Assembly (NCBI GenBank): GCA_963930645.1 | Contig: OZ005648.1 | Span: 268,595,830 to 268,659,829, forward strand | Direction: 5' to 3' | Length of the DNA: 64,000 nt | Source: Salticus scenicus | Taxonomy: Eukaryota; Arthropoda; Arachnida; Araneae; Salticidae | Part shown: piece by piece, positions 11,217 to 22,379 of the stretch | How positions within the stretch are numbered: position 1 is the stretch's first letter | Layout: each line of letters starts with the position of its first letter | Translations under genes and position numbers: made by a program | The notes under the pieces: generated by a model | Told to the model about the DNA's origin: nothing | Seen by the model: the letters and a program-made list of their open reading frames with translations, nothing else | Database searches by the model: none

Positions 11217-12236
11217 TGAATTTTCGCCTTCTTACTGTTATATATAGATTTTTTTCTTACACATTTTGTTTATGAAGAAAGTTGGCAATTCAACTGAAGT
11301 GTGTATTCCATTGAATGTGTTATCATAAAATGCTGTAGTAGATAGAGATTTCATTAATAAAATTTATGGATAATAAATAATGTTAGAACATGCTTATGGT
11401 AAATGTATATAGAAAAATCATAATCTTTTAAAGTGCATAAAAAATTACACACACACCCCCAACCCCAGAAAAAAAAAAAAAAAAAAAATCAGCTTTCTAA
11501 TTGAACTTAATTATTTTGAGCTAACTCCCCACTTATGTTTTGTGTTATTCTATAAAAAGTGTAACTAACATTACACATTCTCAGAATTTATGAGTGTATC
11601 CATGTTTTACCTGAACCATCTTTATTTTTCCAACCATTAGTCCTACATGCATACTTCCAATTACAAAAATGGTTCATATCATTTTATACAGTTCCTATTT
11701 TCCTATGATTTTATTTAGAAAAATGTTACACTCGGTCTCAGAAAGAAAACAAAGGTAACCCCTAAGTGAAATAGTCTCCGAGTTGATTTACACCATTTTA
11801 CGATGACAAAAACCTTATTTTTAGGTAAGCGTGCACAACGTGCGACCCTTTGTTAATTAACTTTTTTAAGGGGAAGGAGAAATGAAAACATTAGTTTTTA
11901 TACATATTTCTGTTTGACAGCTAAGTTTTGCATTCTGTTTCACAATTATGTAATTCATAGTATGGTTTGTAATTTTCAATGGTGAAGCCATGGAATAATA
12001 TATTGGAAAGTGGTTATATCTTTATATCCCAGAGAACATTAAAAATTGAAAAATATAATGACAGATAAATAAAGAGCCACTCCCCCCCCCCTTTTTAAAA
12101 AAAAACCTGTCTCCGCAACATGCAATTACTTACTCTGAAATTAATGATGAACAAGTGTAAATTTATAGTAGTAATTAACATCCATAAAAAAATTCCTTTA
12201 AAACTAGTCTAATTTATTTTTGTCTGTTGACATAAA
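11217..12236. other. AT-rich sequence with homopolymer runs, no gene recognised
   Basis: It contains (CA/CCC)A-rich tracts near 11450-11490 and a C10-T5-A9 run near 12082. No open frame or structured RNA could be supported. Confidence 0.5.
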
Positions 12237-12386
12237 AAATCTGGAATGACTCCTCCACTCAACTTTCCAAACATGTAATTAACGATTTTTTTTTTTTTTT
12301 AATTATTATTAAAGTCACACAATCAACTGATTGGAAGAAAATCATATTTATTGAAAATTTTATTTTTCTGACTGAGTGAAAATAAT

Positions 12387-12458
12387 GCCTGGACTGGGAG
12401 TCGAAGCCCGGATCTTTGACTTACAAGGTCAAGGCTCTACCAATTGAGCTATCCAGGC
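12387..12458 (-). pseudogene. tRNA-Thr(UGU)-like SINE head, minus-strand arm
   Basis: A 72-base tRNA-like sequence has acceptor arms GCCTGGA/TCCAGGC, D-stem GCTC/GAGC and an anticodon stem TTGAC/GTCAA enclosing CTTGTAA, giving anticodon TGT (threonine). The T-stem has mismatches (CGGGC against CCCAG). It lies inside the SINE palindrome, so it is read as a retroposon promoter head, not a working tRNA gene. Confidence 0.7.
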
Positions 12459-12718
12459 CGACAATCGGTCAGCATTACTCACTCAGACAACCTTTAGGCA
12501 GAAACATCTGGTCTATCATATAGATAGCTCGACAGAAATAAGCCGCAGGTAATGGAAAACCCGATTAAACAATGGGAGAAAAAAAAATGTATTTCTTTCT
12601 CCCATTGTTTAATGGTGTTTTCCATTACCTGCGACTTATTTCTGTCGAGCTATCTATATGATAGACCAGATGTTTCTGCCTAAAGGTTGTCTGAGTGAGT
12701 AATGCTGACCGATTGTCG

Positions 12719-12790
12719 GCCTGGATAGCTCAATTGGTAGAGCCTTGACCTTGTAAGTCAAAGATCTGGGGTTCGACTCCCGGTCCAGGC
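12719..12790 (+). pseudogene. tRNA-Thr(UGU)-like SINE head, plus-strand arm
   Basis: This is the inverted partner of the previous copy, with a complete 7-bp acceptor stem, a TGT anticodon and an A box near TAGCTCAATTGG. The B box GGTTCGACTCC is closer to consensus than in the other arm. One T-stem mismatch (G-G) remains. A tRNA scanner could call it a gene, but the duplicated head in a poly(A)-tailed, target-duplicated insertion argues for a SINE. Confidence 0.7.
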
Positions 12791-13608
12791 ATTATTTTCA
12801 CTCAATCGGAAAAATAAAATTTCGATGTAATTAACGGTTTTGTAGATAAAGTAAGAGGAGTTGTTGATAAACAAAAGAGAGAAAATTATAATAGAGTGTT
12901 TGAGTATTTTTCTTCAAATAGTACACAATGTTTAATTTAACGCTATTGAACTTTGAGCCCATAGATCAAAAATTCTAGGTAAAGAATTTTTTGTTGTGTC
13001 CCTGTAAAAACCTATAAGTGCTCGATTAAAAAAAATGCTTATAGTTAGTGCAATAGTAACTTACAATATTCATATAAATGTTCAGCTCAATTGAATAAGG
13101 CGTTTAGACACTATCACACTTTTAAAAATTTTGTCCCATAGGCCATAATGATAAAGAATTTTTCTTTGTGTCCCTGTAAAATAACTGTAAGTGCTAAATT
13201 CACCAAAATCTATACAGTTTGTGCAACTGTGACCTATAATATGTGTATATTTTTTTTGCTCAGTTTAATAAGGCATTTAGACGCTATCATACTTTTAAAA
13301 ATTTGGCCCCATAGGCCATAATGATAAAGAATTTTTCTTGGTGTTCCTGTAAAAAAACTATAAGTGCTAGATTCACTAAAATCAATAGGGTTTGTGCTAC
13401 GGTGACTTATAACATACGTACCAACTTTCAGCTCATTCGAGCAAAGCGTTTAGACACTAGCGTGTTCACTCACTTACATACATACATCAACGTAAAAATA
13501 GTGAAAACGGACTAAGGGGACCTCAAAACATATAGAAACATCAAAATCTCAAATTCGGATTTTTGACGTGATTACAATACTTTCCTTACATACGTATGTT
13601 CGGAAAGT

Positions 13609-15080
13609 AAAAAGTAATATTGTTACTTATCATTTTGTATGACTAAAGGGAAAAAAAAGTGTGATAATAAGTCAAAGAACTTGATGAATGTCCTTGACCG
13701 ACATGGAGTGGTGTGGGAAATGCAGATTCAAATCCAAATCGAGCTTGTTGGCTTCACAGACTAAGGAATCACTAGACCCGGCAAGGCGGTTCTAAAAGTG
13801 AAGCCTCAACTGTAACCGAGCCACCATATTAATACAAGCAAAACCACAGACTAGGAATCACTGCGACAGAATATTTTTAAGTTTTCTGCGTCAAACCTAG
13901 ATCAGGTAAATTTTTTCAATAAGACAATATTGACATATTTTCTTATTCACACATAATATGTGCATATAATTATACAGAAATCGATATTATTATAAACTGT
14001 TGGCGAAATCTTAAATATAAGACAGGAGTTTCCATTTTCTGCTGAAATTTAGAAATATCTTATTTTTACGGCAAACCTTTCTGCAAATGACAATTTCTTT
14101 TTTCTACAGCAATGTTACTATGTCACATAAATTCTGCTACAAGGTGTATATATTGAATGATTACGCATTAAAAGGAACAATGAGGGTGTAATGAGCCTTC
14201 AGTTTTTGTGTGTTTCATAGGTCTTATCAAGGTTGTATTTAAAAGGGGGGGGGGGGATTTGCAAATTTTTCGAATTATACAGTAAATAATTTACTAAATT
14301 AAAGTATTTATATTAATCCAATTGTTTAAATACCTGACCAGTGACTATGAGATTTATTTTGTATAAGCTTTATTGAGTTTGCTAATGAATAACATAATCA
14401 CGATGCATATAAAACAAATTTTTCAGATACCTGCAGTGGTAATAAGTTCTTTTACACTGTACTGTAAAAAAACTTTGAATGCTACATATTGCATTTTCAA
14501 TTGTGCATTGCAATAACACTTTCAAATTTCATGACAACTTTGTCTATTTATAAAAGTTAGAGCTTGGCTAGTCAAATTCAAGTCAATAATCAGTAAGGTT
14601 TTTAAATTGCTGATACTAAATGATGAAGAATGAAGAATTTTAATGAAGAGTCAAAATTTATCGAATTATTCTGGAACGTCCAATTAAATGAATAGCTTGC
14701 TGATTTGATTGTGTTTCGTGTAATTTATTTAATGAAAATTCCACTGTAATTGAACTTTTAAAAAAATTAAAATTTTATACAAAATGCTAAAGGAGTTGAA
14801 TATTTTAATATTGATGTGTCTAAGGTTCCATTAAAAAAAAAAAAAAAAAATAAATCGCATGAATTTGAACAAGAGCAAATTTCTATAGTTTGGTATTTAC
14901 TGTTATTTATGCATGTAATTTTGAATGAGTTAAAGTTGACTTCATTATTATTATTATTTTAAATTCATATAATTACAGCACTTTGTGAAAAAAATGGTTT
15001 TCCATGGTTTTCTCCTAAATATGCATAAGTGCACGCTAGAAACCCTTAGATAGACCCTCTCTAAACCCTAAACCATAGCA
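13609..15080. other. AT-rich region; 13720-13870 is an inverted copy of 20930-21060
   Basis: GACTAAGGAATCACT and the surrounding TGTAACCGAG/GCGGTTC blocks at 13720-13870 match, in inverted orientation, AGTGATTCCTTAGTC and its flanks at 20930-21060. This marks a dispersed repeat of about 140 bases. A G10 run lies near 14250. The rest shows no gene. Confidence 0.5.
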
Positions 15081-15109
15081 CAGTCAGTTGGCCTTATAAT
15101 GCTAACACA

Positions 15110-15225
15110 AACACCGGGAAGCTCAAAATGTGTAAATATAGCAAAAACTGAAAATCAAAAATTTGGCTCCAAAATATTTCCTCTATCATTGTATGAGTTG
15201 GAGAAAGTAAAAATTAAATTAAATT
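15110..15225 (+). mobile_element. Partial HINE-like 3' end
   Basis: The string GCTCAAAATGTGTAAATATA, a GAAAATCAAAAATTTGGCTC block and a final GAGAAAGTAAAAATT match the 3' module of the 56758 and 62499 elements (CTCAAAACGTGTAAATC ... AGAAGAAAGTAA). The 5' part was not identified, so this is a truncated or strongly diverged copy. Confidence 0.5.
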
Positions 15226-15429
15226 TGCAATTTTTATTATATAAATTAATAATTTGAATATATATATATATTAATATTATAAATAATTTAAATTTGAAAA
15301 TATATTTAATTGTTCTATTGTGAAATATTAAAAATTAGGAGAAAAATGAGATGACAATGCCACCATGCTGAGGAAATTGTTCCTTAAATGTAATCAACAG
15401 CGGTTTAAGTCAAAATCTAACTAAATATC

Positions 15430-15605
15430 TAATTATGTTCACTGGTTTGTGAGATGCAGCAATTACAAAATTTGTCACATACATTTATCTTCTAAAACTG
15501 GTCAAAGATATGATGGGGACATCTCAAAACGTGTAAATCAATCGAAAACTGGCGGTCAAAAATTTTCGAACTCCAGAACAATACTTTCGTCTTATGTGTA
15601 TAGAA
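15430..15605 (+). mobile_element. Second partial HINE-like 3' end
   Basis: GGTTTGTGAGATGCAG, then ATCTCAAAACGTGTAAATCA and TCAAAAATTTTCGAACTCC, followed by CAATACTTTCGTCTTATG, correspond in order to the 3' module of the other HINE-like copies. The terminal hairpin is incomplete. Confidence 0.5.
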
Positions 15606-15949
15606 TTAATAAAGGGATAAGATAAAAAGACATCTGAATATATTTAACATGTAAATAAGCCACACACTAAAATTTCTGATCTCAACTCCTATAGATCCTA
15701 CAAATTTAGCGCTAAAAGAAAGCTCGAATTTGCCACCCGTAACCAGTACCGGATCTACATTTTTAAAAGGGGGGTGCAGACTTCCAATTTGCCGCCCTCT
15801 AAGCAAAGTTTTTTACCAAATAAAATACTGAGACTTTTACAAAATTATTTATTTTAGTTACAGAATTATACGTAATTCTTAAGGTTTATTTTCTTCGACT
15901 TTATTTCAGTTAAAATGTCATAATTGAGATTGTTGGCTATTTCACTCTC

Positions 15950-16100
15950 ACAAGGGGAGAGTCCAGCCTGTGGAACACTTCGACCGATCCAACTGGGCCC
16001 TGAGACATATGATCCACGACCGGTCGAAAGAAGAGGCTGGACGACTCCGATCCCTCTATTGGATCAAAATCAGTGCTGCCATCTGTAGGCTTTGTTTGAA
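15950..16100. repeat. GC-rich block with GATCCACGACCGGTC, repeated near 17.1 kb
   Basis: A GC-rich island in AT-rich DNA contains GATCCACGACCGGTC at 16011-16025 and a CTGCCATCTGTAGG at its right edge. The same 15-mer recurs at 17120-17134, and a near copy GATCCAGACCGGTC at 17163-17176. The two islands flank about 900 bases of AT-rich sequence. They may be the two ends of one element or two copies of a short repeat. Confidence 0.5.
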
Positions 16101-17010
16101 ATTAGCTCTAAAATATTAGAATTAAATTAGTTAAAGAAAAATTTAATTCATTAATCAAAAATGTAATTTAACTATGAATAAAAAAAGATAGATGCATATC
16201 TATTTTTTTCTAATCTGCATAGTTGGGTACATATGCAATGAGATACAATAATATTAATTATATAATTCTTTTTCGAAAATTATTTAAAAAATAAAAATAA
16301 CAATAAAATTTTAATTTTAGAAAATTTTCCAGCAATTTTTTTTTAATTATTTCCCTCAATTATACATTTTTTGTATTTTAACGATATATTGTAATCAATT
16401 TTAAGTAATATTTTATGGATTTATTATCAAGCTAATTTTTGTTAAATATTTCTAAGTTGGAATGCTGAAATTTAAAGCAAATATTTAGCATTCAAATATT
16501 TGATGTAAATAAGAAGTAGGTTCAAGTTTTATTATTATGATCTAAAGTAAGAAATATGAAACTATTACACATTGCCAAAAAAATATATAATTTAAATTTT
16601 GATTTAAATCAATGATTACAAAAAAAAAAAAAAAAAAAAAAAACACTTTATTGATTGGTTTGTAAATTCAATTAATTATGATTTCAATCAATAATATTTA
16701 AAATGTTTAATATATTTATGATTTTTTTTAAAAATTTAAATACAAATTAAATATTGATTTTTAAAAATTGTTAATTACTTTTATGTTTAAATACTAAAAT
16801 TTAATTCAAATATATTAACAAAGCAGTACAAAACATATTTGAAATATTTTGTTAAACTGAAAATTTAAAAACAGTTAGGAGTATTCTTTTTTTTTTGCAT
16901 TATTGTATTATATTTCAATCCATTGCATGAATATATTTATAATTCTAAAACAATTATACAGTTCTTTACCAAAAAAAAAAAAAAAAAAAAAATGCTTGTA
17001 TGCATATTCG
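16101..17010. other. Extremely AT-rich stretch, no gene
   Basis: This is nearly all A and T, including an A23 run at 16620 and A/T runs near 16885 and 16970. Nothing codes, and no inverted repeat was found that would define an element. Confidence 0.6.
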
Positions 17011-17019
17011 CGTTTGTAA

Positions 17020-17240
17020 GGACCGATAGATGGCGGAACCAGAGCAATAACCAACGGCCAATCAGAGCAATGGATTTGTAAATGGATCAAATGACTCTGA
17101 AAAAGTTCTTGGGCGATTTGATCCACGACCGGTCCATGGAACACATTACACTGGACGACTTTGATCCAGACCGGTCGATGAGACTGGACGCATTGTTCCA
17201 CGACCAATTGGATCGATCCTGGATCGGTCGAGAGCCTGAA
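17020..17240. repeat. Second GC-rich block with the GATCCACGACCGGTC motif
   Basis: The block holds the exact motif at 17120 and a variant at 17163, together with several other CGACCGGTC/GATCGGTCG-like words. A CCGATAGATGGCGG near the left edge mirrors the CTGCCATCTGTAGG of the 15950 block. It abuts the foldback element that starts at 17247. Confidence 0.5.
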
Positions 17241-17246
17241 CCCGCC

Positions 17247-17664
17247 CAAGGAAACATTCAAAAGGTGTCGTCATCAAAAAGTATTGAAAAAAATATATGT
17301 GATTCTACTCTTCATAAAACACCAGAAAGTGAAAAAATTATCGGCTGAAATGAATTATAGCGACCACAAAAAAATTACCAAAATTAAGCGTATTTGGCGA
17401 TTTCACACCGTTAGGCGATTGATTTTGAGTACTTGGCGGAGAAGCAAAACACGGTTCTGTTCATGCACAGCAATCTCGGTGCAAGCGAACTTATCACCTA
17501 ACAGCGCTAAATCGCCAAAAATGCTTAATTTTGATATCTCTTTGTGGTCACTGTAATTCATTTCAGCCGATAATGTTTTCACTTTCTGGTATTTTATGAA
17601 GAGTAGAATCACATATATTTTTTTCAATATTTTTTGAAGACGACACCTTTTGAATGTTTCCTTG
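17247..17664. mobile_element. 418-bp foldback element, ends CAAGGAAACATTC/GAATGTTTCCTTG
   Basis: The two halves are inverted copies for roughly 160 bases, so translations of opposite strands both give MKKIYVILLFIK. The unique centre (about 17405-17500) separates the arms. No clear target duplication is visible next to CAAGG. It has no credible coding function and belongs with non-autonomous foldback/MITE DNA. Confidence 0.8.
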
Positions 17665-17739
17665 TTAGTCGAAATTATTGGATAACTTATCGTCCTCTAA
17701 CTTTTTAGAAATTATGTTCGCCATGCATTGGCCACTTTT

Positions 17740-18735
17740 ATCCTGAACTTCAATGAAATCAATAAATCTCTCTAAAATTTTACATTCTCCGAAATTTTCG
17801 AAGAAAACTATAGAAAACCTAGAACGTTTTTATTCTTTTATATTTTACAGAATTTCGAATTCCAATTTCCGCTCACATTTCGTACTAAGGATTTTTAACG
17901 ATATACAGCCCGGAATAAGGCAAATTTTGGAGAAAACCACGGATAAGTCAGACACAAATTTTTATATAGAAATGTTTATATTTATTAATGTTTGTATCTC
18001 AGCTCCTAATAAACATAATTTCATAAGTAATATATCATTTTAAAACTTATTTGAACTGGAATTAGAAAGTAGAGATCCCAAATCTCTGCTTCCAAATGAC
18101 ACTTTAATATTTTAAAATTTCAATATCTTCAATTCTAATTATGATTAAATTACTTATAATACATAATTTGAAATATATTTTATTGGAGATTTTTAAACTG
18201 ATATAAGCCATTAAATTCCGGGGGGGGGGGGGGGGGAGTTTCAGCACAAACCCCAGAACACATAGAACACCTTTATTCCAATATATCCAATTCTAATTAT
18301 GATTAAATTACTTATAATGTATCATTCGAAATATATTTTGCAGTAATTTTATTGCGAACTTTTAAACTGATATAAGCTATTAAATTCAGTACGGGAGTTT
18401 CAGAGAAAACCGCAGAAAGTCCGGAACACATTTATTCTTTTTTATTTTGCAGACTTTTGAATTCCTAGACTTTAGAATTTTTAACGTTATTTTGCCCTCA
18501 ATTACGCAAGTTTCGGAGAAAACCACGGAAAAGCCAGAGAATTCTTTTTATAACAATGTTTATATTACTTTTCTATCCCAGCTTCTTATTAACAGAATTC
18601 CATAGGTAATATATCATTTTAAAAGTTATTTGAATTGGAATTGAAGAGTAGTTTTTGCAAATCTCTGTCGCCAGATGGCGCTTTGATATTTTAATAATTC
18701 AATATAAAAAATTACGAATAAATTATTTGAGAGTA
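17740..18735. repeat. Diverged duplication (~600-bp unit) with nested ~160-bp direct repeats
   Basis: GGAGAAAACCACGGATAAG near 17930 and its downstream sequence (ATATCATTTTAAAACTTATT, CAAATCTCTG, GCTTTAATATTT) recur near 18510-18700 with moderate divergence. Within this, TTCTAATTATGATTAAATTA occurs at 18131 and 18292, the two copies separated by a G17 run. The unit appears repetitive and non-coding. A CGCCAGATGGCGC near 18670 partly matches the CTCF core. Confidence 0.6.
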
Positions 18736-18849
18736 GATTAGGAGACCGTAAGCCCCACCGGTTTGGGGATTTGCCAGATCAGAATTTTTAATGTTCCTTT
18801 ACACGGTGAGGGATTAGACTGTTCCAAATCATGAAACGTAAAGAGGCGC

Positions 18850-19230
18850 CTTAGTCGTAACAGAGCAGAAATTTGCTACAGTTAAAGTTTTCAAAGATAT
18901 TTGCACAATGAGCGAGCAAGCTGTTGTAAGTTCTAAAACGGGGATAAGGCGCCGCAGTCCCCACCGAGTGGGACTTAGCTACAGTTAGAATTTTCAAAGA
19001 CGGAGATTTTCCCGTGGTAAGCGTTTCAAATACTGAAGACTGTTTCAGATACTGAAATGGGAAGGGGGCGCCGCAGGCGCTACCGAGCGGAAATTTACAA
19101 CAATTAAAATTTTCAATAAAGCTATTTACACTATATGTCAATAAGTCCAGAAACGGAAAAAAAGCAGCGCAGGCTCCACCTAATGGGGGTTTCATACAGC
19201 CGAATTTTTCAAGGATAGCGAACCAGCTTG
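18850..19230 (-). repeat. ~110-bp minisatellite-like repeats, minus orientation
   Basis: About four diverged units each contain AATTTTCAA, a GCGCCGCAG/CACCGAG block and TACAGTTA. The minus strand is accidentally open over three units and gives recurring ENFNC(C/S)KF and AP(F/Y)PF words. The same family, in the opposite orientation, is at 22380-22790. The open frame follows the repeat period and carries no known domain, so I treat it as repeat DNA. Confidence 0.6.
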
Positions 19231-19446
19231 TCGCTGAAGGCGGCTATTAATAATAAACTAGTATTTTTAGTAGAGACTCGGAGAAAAAAATAATTAGTGG
19301 CCAAATATAGAATGACATCAGTTACAATACGAGGAATCGCTTTCCACCTATACTTTTCATTTTACATGGGTAAGTCAACTGCTGCCGACATGCCACCTCT
19401 CACCTACCGCACCCGCAAAGATACGTATATCGTCCTCGTTCAGATT

Positions 19447-19869
19447 TTAATGCTCACTCACTCGCGCGCGTCGTGCGATCATAAGTAATATTACGTTTTC
19501 AGGTTTTCACTCTGTCAGGTTTTCACGCAGCTTTTTAAATTCTGTTTTAAAAAATTGAAAGAGTTTTTTATAAGCCATTTAATGCATCAACCCAAATATT
19601 GCAATAAAACAGCTTTTTTAAAAAACAACTGTTATTCTTTCATAAAATCTACAAAAGCTGCGTCAGTTTACGAAATGAGAGTAATCCAATAAAAAAAACC
19701 GCGTCTCAATCAATTAATATGCCACTGTTTTAGTGCAAAGAAAGTTTTCCATAGGATAACATTGGCTTTTAGAAAAGGAAATGCTGAGTGAAGAGGGCCC
19801 TTAATGCTCACTCACTCGCGCGCGTCGTGCGATCATAAGTAATATTACGTTTTCAGGTTTTCACTCTGT
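19447..19869. repeat. Perfect 69-bp direct repeat flanking 285 bp
   Basis: The 69 bases starting TTAATGCTCACTCACTCGCG at 19447-19515 recur without a mismatch at 19801-19869. They include the CG-rich CGCGCGCGTCG and end CACTCTGT. Perfect identity in a region of old decayed repeats points to a recent ~354-bp tandem duplication, a deletion derivative, or an assembly join. They are too short for typical LTRs and no primer-binding site is seen. Confidence 0.75.
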
Positions 19870-19989
19870 TTTGGTCATACGTCTCGTGTGAGGAGAGGAG
19901 AGGAGGGCGTTAGGTTGCTCTGCGCTTGTTACAGACTATGCAATGTACTACGAAAATGGTCTGGAAATCGGTTCCAGCATAGTACCAAT

Positions 19990-20115
19990 AGCAAGACTAG
20001 CTGGACCTGGTGGCTGCCGCCCCCATCAGTCTTCGCCGCCCGGGGCAAGTGCCCCCTCTCGCCCCCCCCTAGATCCGGGCCTGCCCGTAACTCTCTCCCC
20101 CCTCCCCCTAAAAAA
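19990..20115. mobile_element. GC-rich transposon-end-like block
   Basis: A compact run of GCCGCCCGGGGCAAGTGCC and CTAGATCCGGGCCTGCC stands out from AT-rich flanks. GGATC-containing, C-run-rich ends of this kind are common at the edges of degenerate arthropod DNA elements. No paired terminus was found. Confidence 0.3.
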
Positions 20116-20149
20116 TTAAAAAAAAAATCGATAATCGCAAAAAACCAAA

Positions 20150-20870
20150 AATGAGTTTTTGGAATTATTATCGAGAAGACACTTGGCGTTTTTTTATATC
20201 TTTGTGCTATTATTGGTAGAGTTCTCCAAAATCCGTATTTTTCTAAATTTGCCGCCGAAAATCATCCCCCCTCCCCTTAAAAATCTAAAATTCAAAAATC
20301 GCAGATAATGATTTCTTTCTACTGGATTCTAGTCTCCCGATCTGCAATTTCTTCACCGTGAACTAATTTTAATCCGAGTTACTCTAATAAAGGTGTTTTG
20401 CCTTCTGCCCCTCAGGAGGGAGAACGGGGGGGGGGGGGGGGGGGAATATCACAAAATCCCGTTTTAGTGGGGGTCAGGGTTCCAAAACCAACCTGCTTCT
20501 TAAAATTTGTGACTGCATCTTTCATAGAATCCCCGCGGCTGTGTTGAATCAGTGAGTTTACTCATATATATATATATATATATTTTTTCTGCCCCCCCCC
20601 CCTCCCCCTTGTTGGCGATTTTTTTTTTAATAGATAATTTTGTAATATCTGTTTTTAAAATCTTGAAGTTGGAACCTTTTAAATATTTTTTTCCTTGAGA
20701 AATAAAGTAAATATGAAAAATATGTTGTAATCCCGTTCTTGCCCCCCCTCCCTGCTCCTTAGGGGGCCTATATTTAAAAAATATGTATACCAGAAACCTT
20801 CGAGGGAATGTACTGAACAACTTCCCAAAGTTTCATGGAGATAGGATGGATGGTATTGTAATGCATAAAG
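20150..20870. repeat. Diverged copies of the ~520-bp repeat also found at 29.9-30.9 kb
   Basis: Shared landmarks are TATCTTTGTGCTATTATTGG, a pyrimidine-rich CCTCCCCTTAAAAAT, TAGTCTCCCGATCTGCAATT and TTCACCGTGAA, with polymorphic G and C runs between. The same landmarks recur in the 29870-30900 array. It contains a (TA)n tract at 20562-20582 and a G18 run at 20427. No gene is supported. Confidence 0.55.
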
Positions 20871-20929
20871 GACAAACAGACAGACATGCATTCGTTTTTA
20901 CATATATAGATTACGTTGTTACTGGTTTC

Positions 20930-21060
20930 TCGCTTGTACCAATATGGCCGCCGGTTGTTTTAAGCGCCTTACAGTTACTTCACTTTTCCCCATTCCAGAT
21001 AGTCGTCTGACTGGGTCTAAGTGATTCCTTAGTCTGTGGTTGGCTTAGCCTTTCAGAATT
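20930..21060. repeat. Dispersed repeat, inverted copy of 13720-13870
   Basis: AATATGGCCGCCGG, TAAGCGCCTTACAGTTACTT and AGTGATTCCTTAGTCTGTGG correspond in inverted order to the sequence at 13720-13870. Its boundaries are imprecise and no terminal structure was recognised. Confidence 0.5.
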
Positions 21061-22148
21061 GTCAGAGATTTTCTCGAAAACTTGTGTGAATATGAGATAG
21101 GACATTTCAAAAAGATTTAATAGAGAGCACTCCACTTAAGCTTAGATCCCTCTCAGATAAACAAATAGCCTTAATCTGTGCACACCTTTTCATTTAAATC
21201 TATTTTTTATTTATGTATAGTTGACAGCAAAATTATTGAAAATTACTATCCACATTTTTCACATTTTCTTTTTTAGTTTGATCGCTAATTTTTATTATCA
21301 ACTTACTTTTTAATAAACAGCATAAAGACTAGATTCAACAAATATTCACTTAACAAAACAGTAATATGTGCCCATCTTTTAAATACGAATTATTACTAGT
21401 GCTTCGATAATTTTGCTGCCGCCTGTATTTACTTGAAAAGAAAAAAGTAAATGAAGTAAAAATAATAAAGATATGTTTAAAAATCAAAATATGTTTCTCC
21501 CCCCCCCCCCCCCCCCAACTTGAATTTACTTATTTTTTGAATATTTAGACAAAAAATGTTTTTTTTTTTAATGGTCAAAATATATTCAGATTCTTTTAAA
21601 ATGCATAAAACTGCCAAAAAACAAAAGTTGGTTTGCAGACATTTTACATGTACAAGCAAAATTCAGAGAATTGAATGTTCTTGAATTTTCAAAGCTTTTA
21701 CTTTCAGAACTTTCCAACATAAGAGAAAATACAAGTATGTGGGCTACAATGTTTGGAAGCACATATATTTGTAAACAAACCTTTTGTATCATAAATCAAA
21801 GTTAAGAAGCAAGTGGACTGAGGCTGACAAACATTTAGAATCAGTCTGAAGGATTTTCACTCGCAATGTCAAGCCTAATATACCTAAAATTAGTAAAATT
21901 TAGTCTCGGCCATCCCATTAGTAAACTAACTTATTTAACATTAATATTGTTTTTATTGTTTTCTGTGCTTCACAAATTTTAATATTAATCTTTTGCACTC
22001 GAGGGGGTGACTCTTGGTCACTACTTGATTTGGCATGGTAATGTTTGATATGGTTAACATATGTCCTTTTTTGAAGTAAAAAGTTATACAAAATGTGAAA
22101 TAAAAAGTTTTAAACATTAAATTGTATGTGAAATCATTCTATGTTAAT
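21061..22148. other. AT-rich sequence with a C17 run, no gene
   Basis: Apart from a C17 run at about 21500, nothing recognisable is present. The short frames here are low-complexity. Confidence 0.5.
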
Positions 22149-22379
22149 GGTAAGTACAGGGGTATATCTTGAGGGGGAGGGGGGGGGGCATGTTTTAAAA
22201 AATAGGGCGGCATGAGGTTTCTGAGGGCGCTGCTTTGCACCTTAAAGTTCATTTGAAAGTGGATCATATAAAATGCCTAACTATAGCAAACTCCCGTTAG
22301 GTTGTGCTCTCTTAACTAATAAGACGCTTAAAATGGCCTTTTTTAATGTGCGTAAAATCCTGTTTTCTTACCGTACAAA

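Larger units (their letters stand above)
12285..12824 (-). mobile_element. Palindromic tRNA-derived SINE insertion with 12-bp target duplication
   Basis: A 540-base insertion is flanked by identical ATGTAATTAACG (12273-12284 and 12825-12836). A poly(T) tract at its left edge is the poly(A) tail of a minus-strand insertion. The interior is a near-perfect palindrome, with arms at about 12350-12580 and 12597-12824 meeting near CTCCCATTGTTTAAT. Each arm contains the same tRNA-like head and downstream region. A 5' inversion during target-primed reverse transcription (twin priming) would give this structure. The related element at 49419 lacks the insertion and so serves as an empty site. Confidence 0.88.
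12239..13608. mobile_element. HINE/DINE-1-like element copy A, interrupted by a SINE
   Basis: The element has a short 5' block (TCTGGAATGACTCC), then a subterminal repeat ACTTTCCAAACA at 12262, internal diverged repeats of 150-180 bases each containing CCCTGTAAAAAnCTATAAGTG, an ACATACATACATC microsatellite-like stretch, and a 3' end where ACTTTCC...TGTTCGGAAAGT forms a stem-loop at 13589-13608. A shorter copy without the SINE is at 49419-50196. This layout (subterminal inverted repeat, central tandem repeats, 3' hairpin, no coding) is that described for Helentron-associated interspersed elements. The assignment is by architecture, not by homology. Confidence 0.65.

Noticed and set aside
12719..12790. 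Functional tRNA-Thr gene
   Set aside because: The cloverleaf is nearly complete, but it is one arm of a palindromic, poly(A)-tailed, target-duplicated insertion and has a T-stem mismatch.
17284..17627. Two proteins both starting MKKIYVILLFIK on opposite strands
   Set aside because: They are the two arms of one foldback element, not genes.
18851..19195. 114-codon minus-strand protein
   Set aside because: It is an open frame across ~110-bp minisatellite units; the words recur with the repeat period.
19447..19869. LTR retrotransposon remnant based on the 69-bp direct repeat
   Set aside because: The repeats are too short, do not have TG...CA ends, and there is no primer-binding site or polypurine tract between them.
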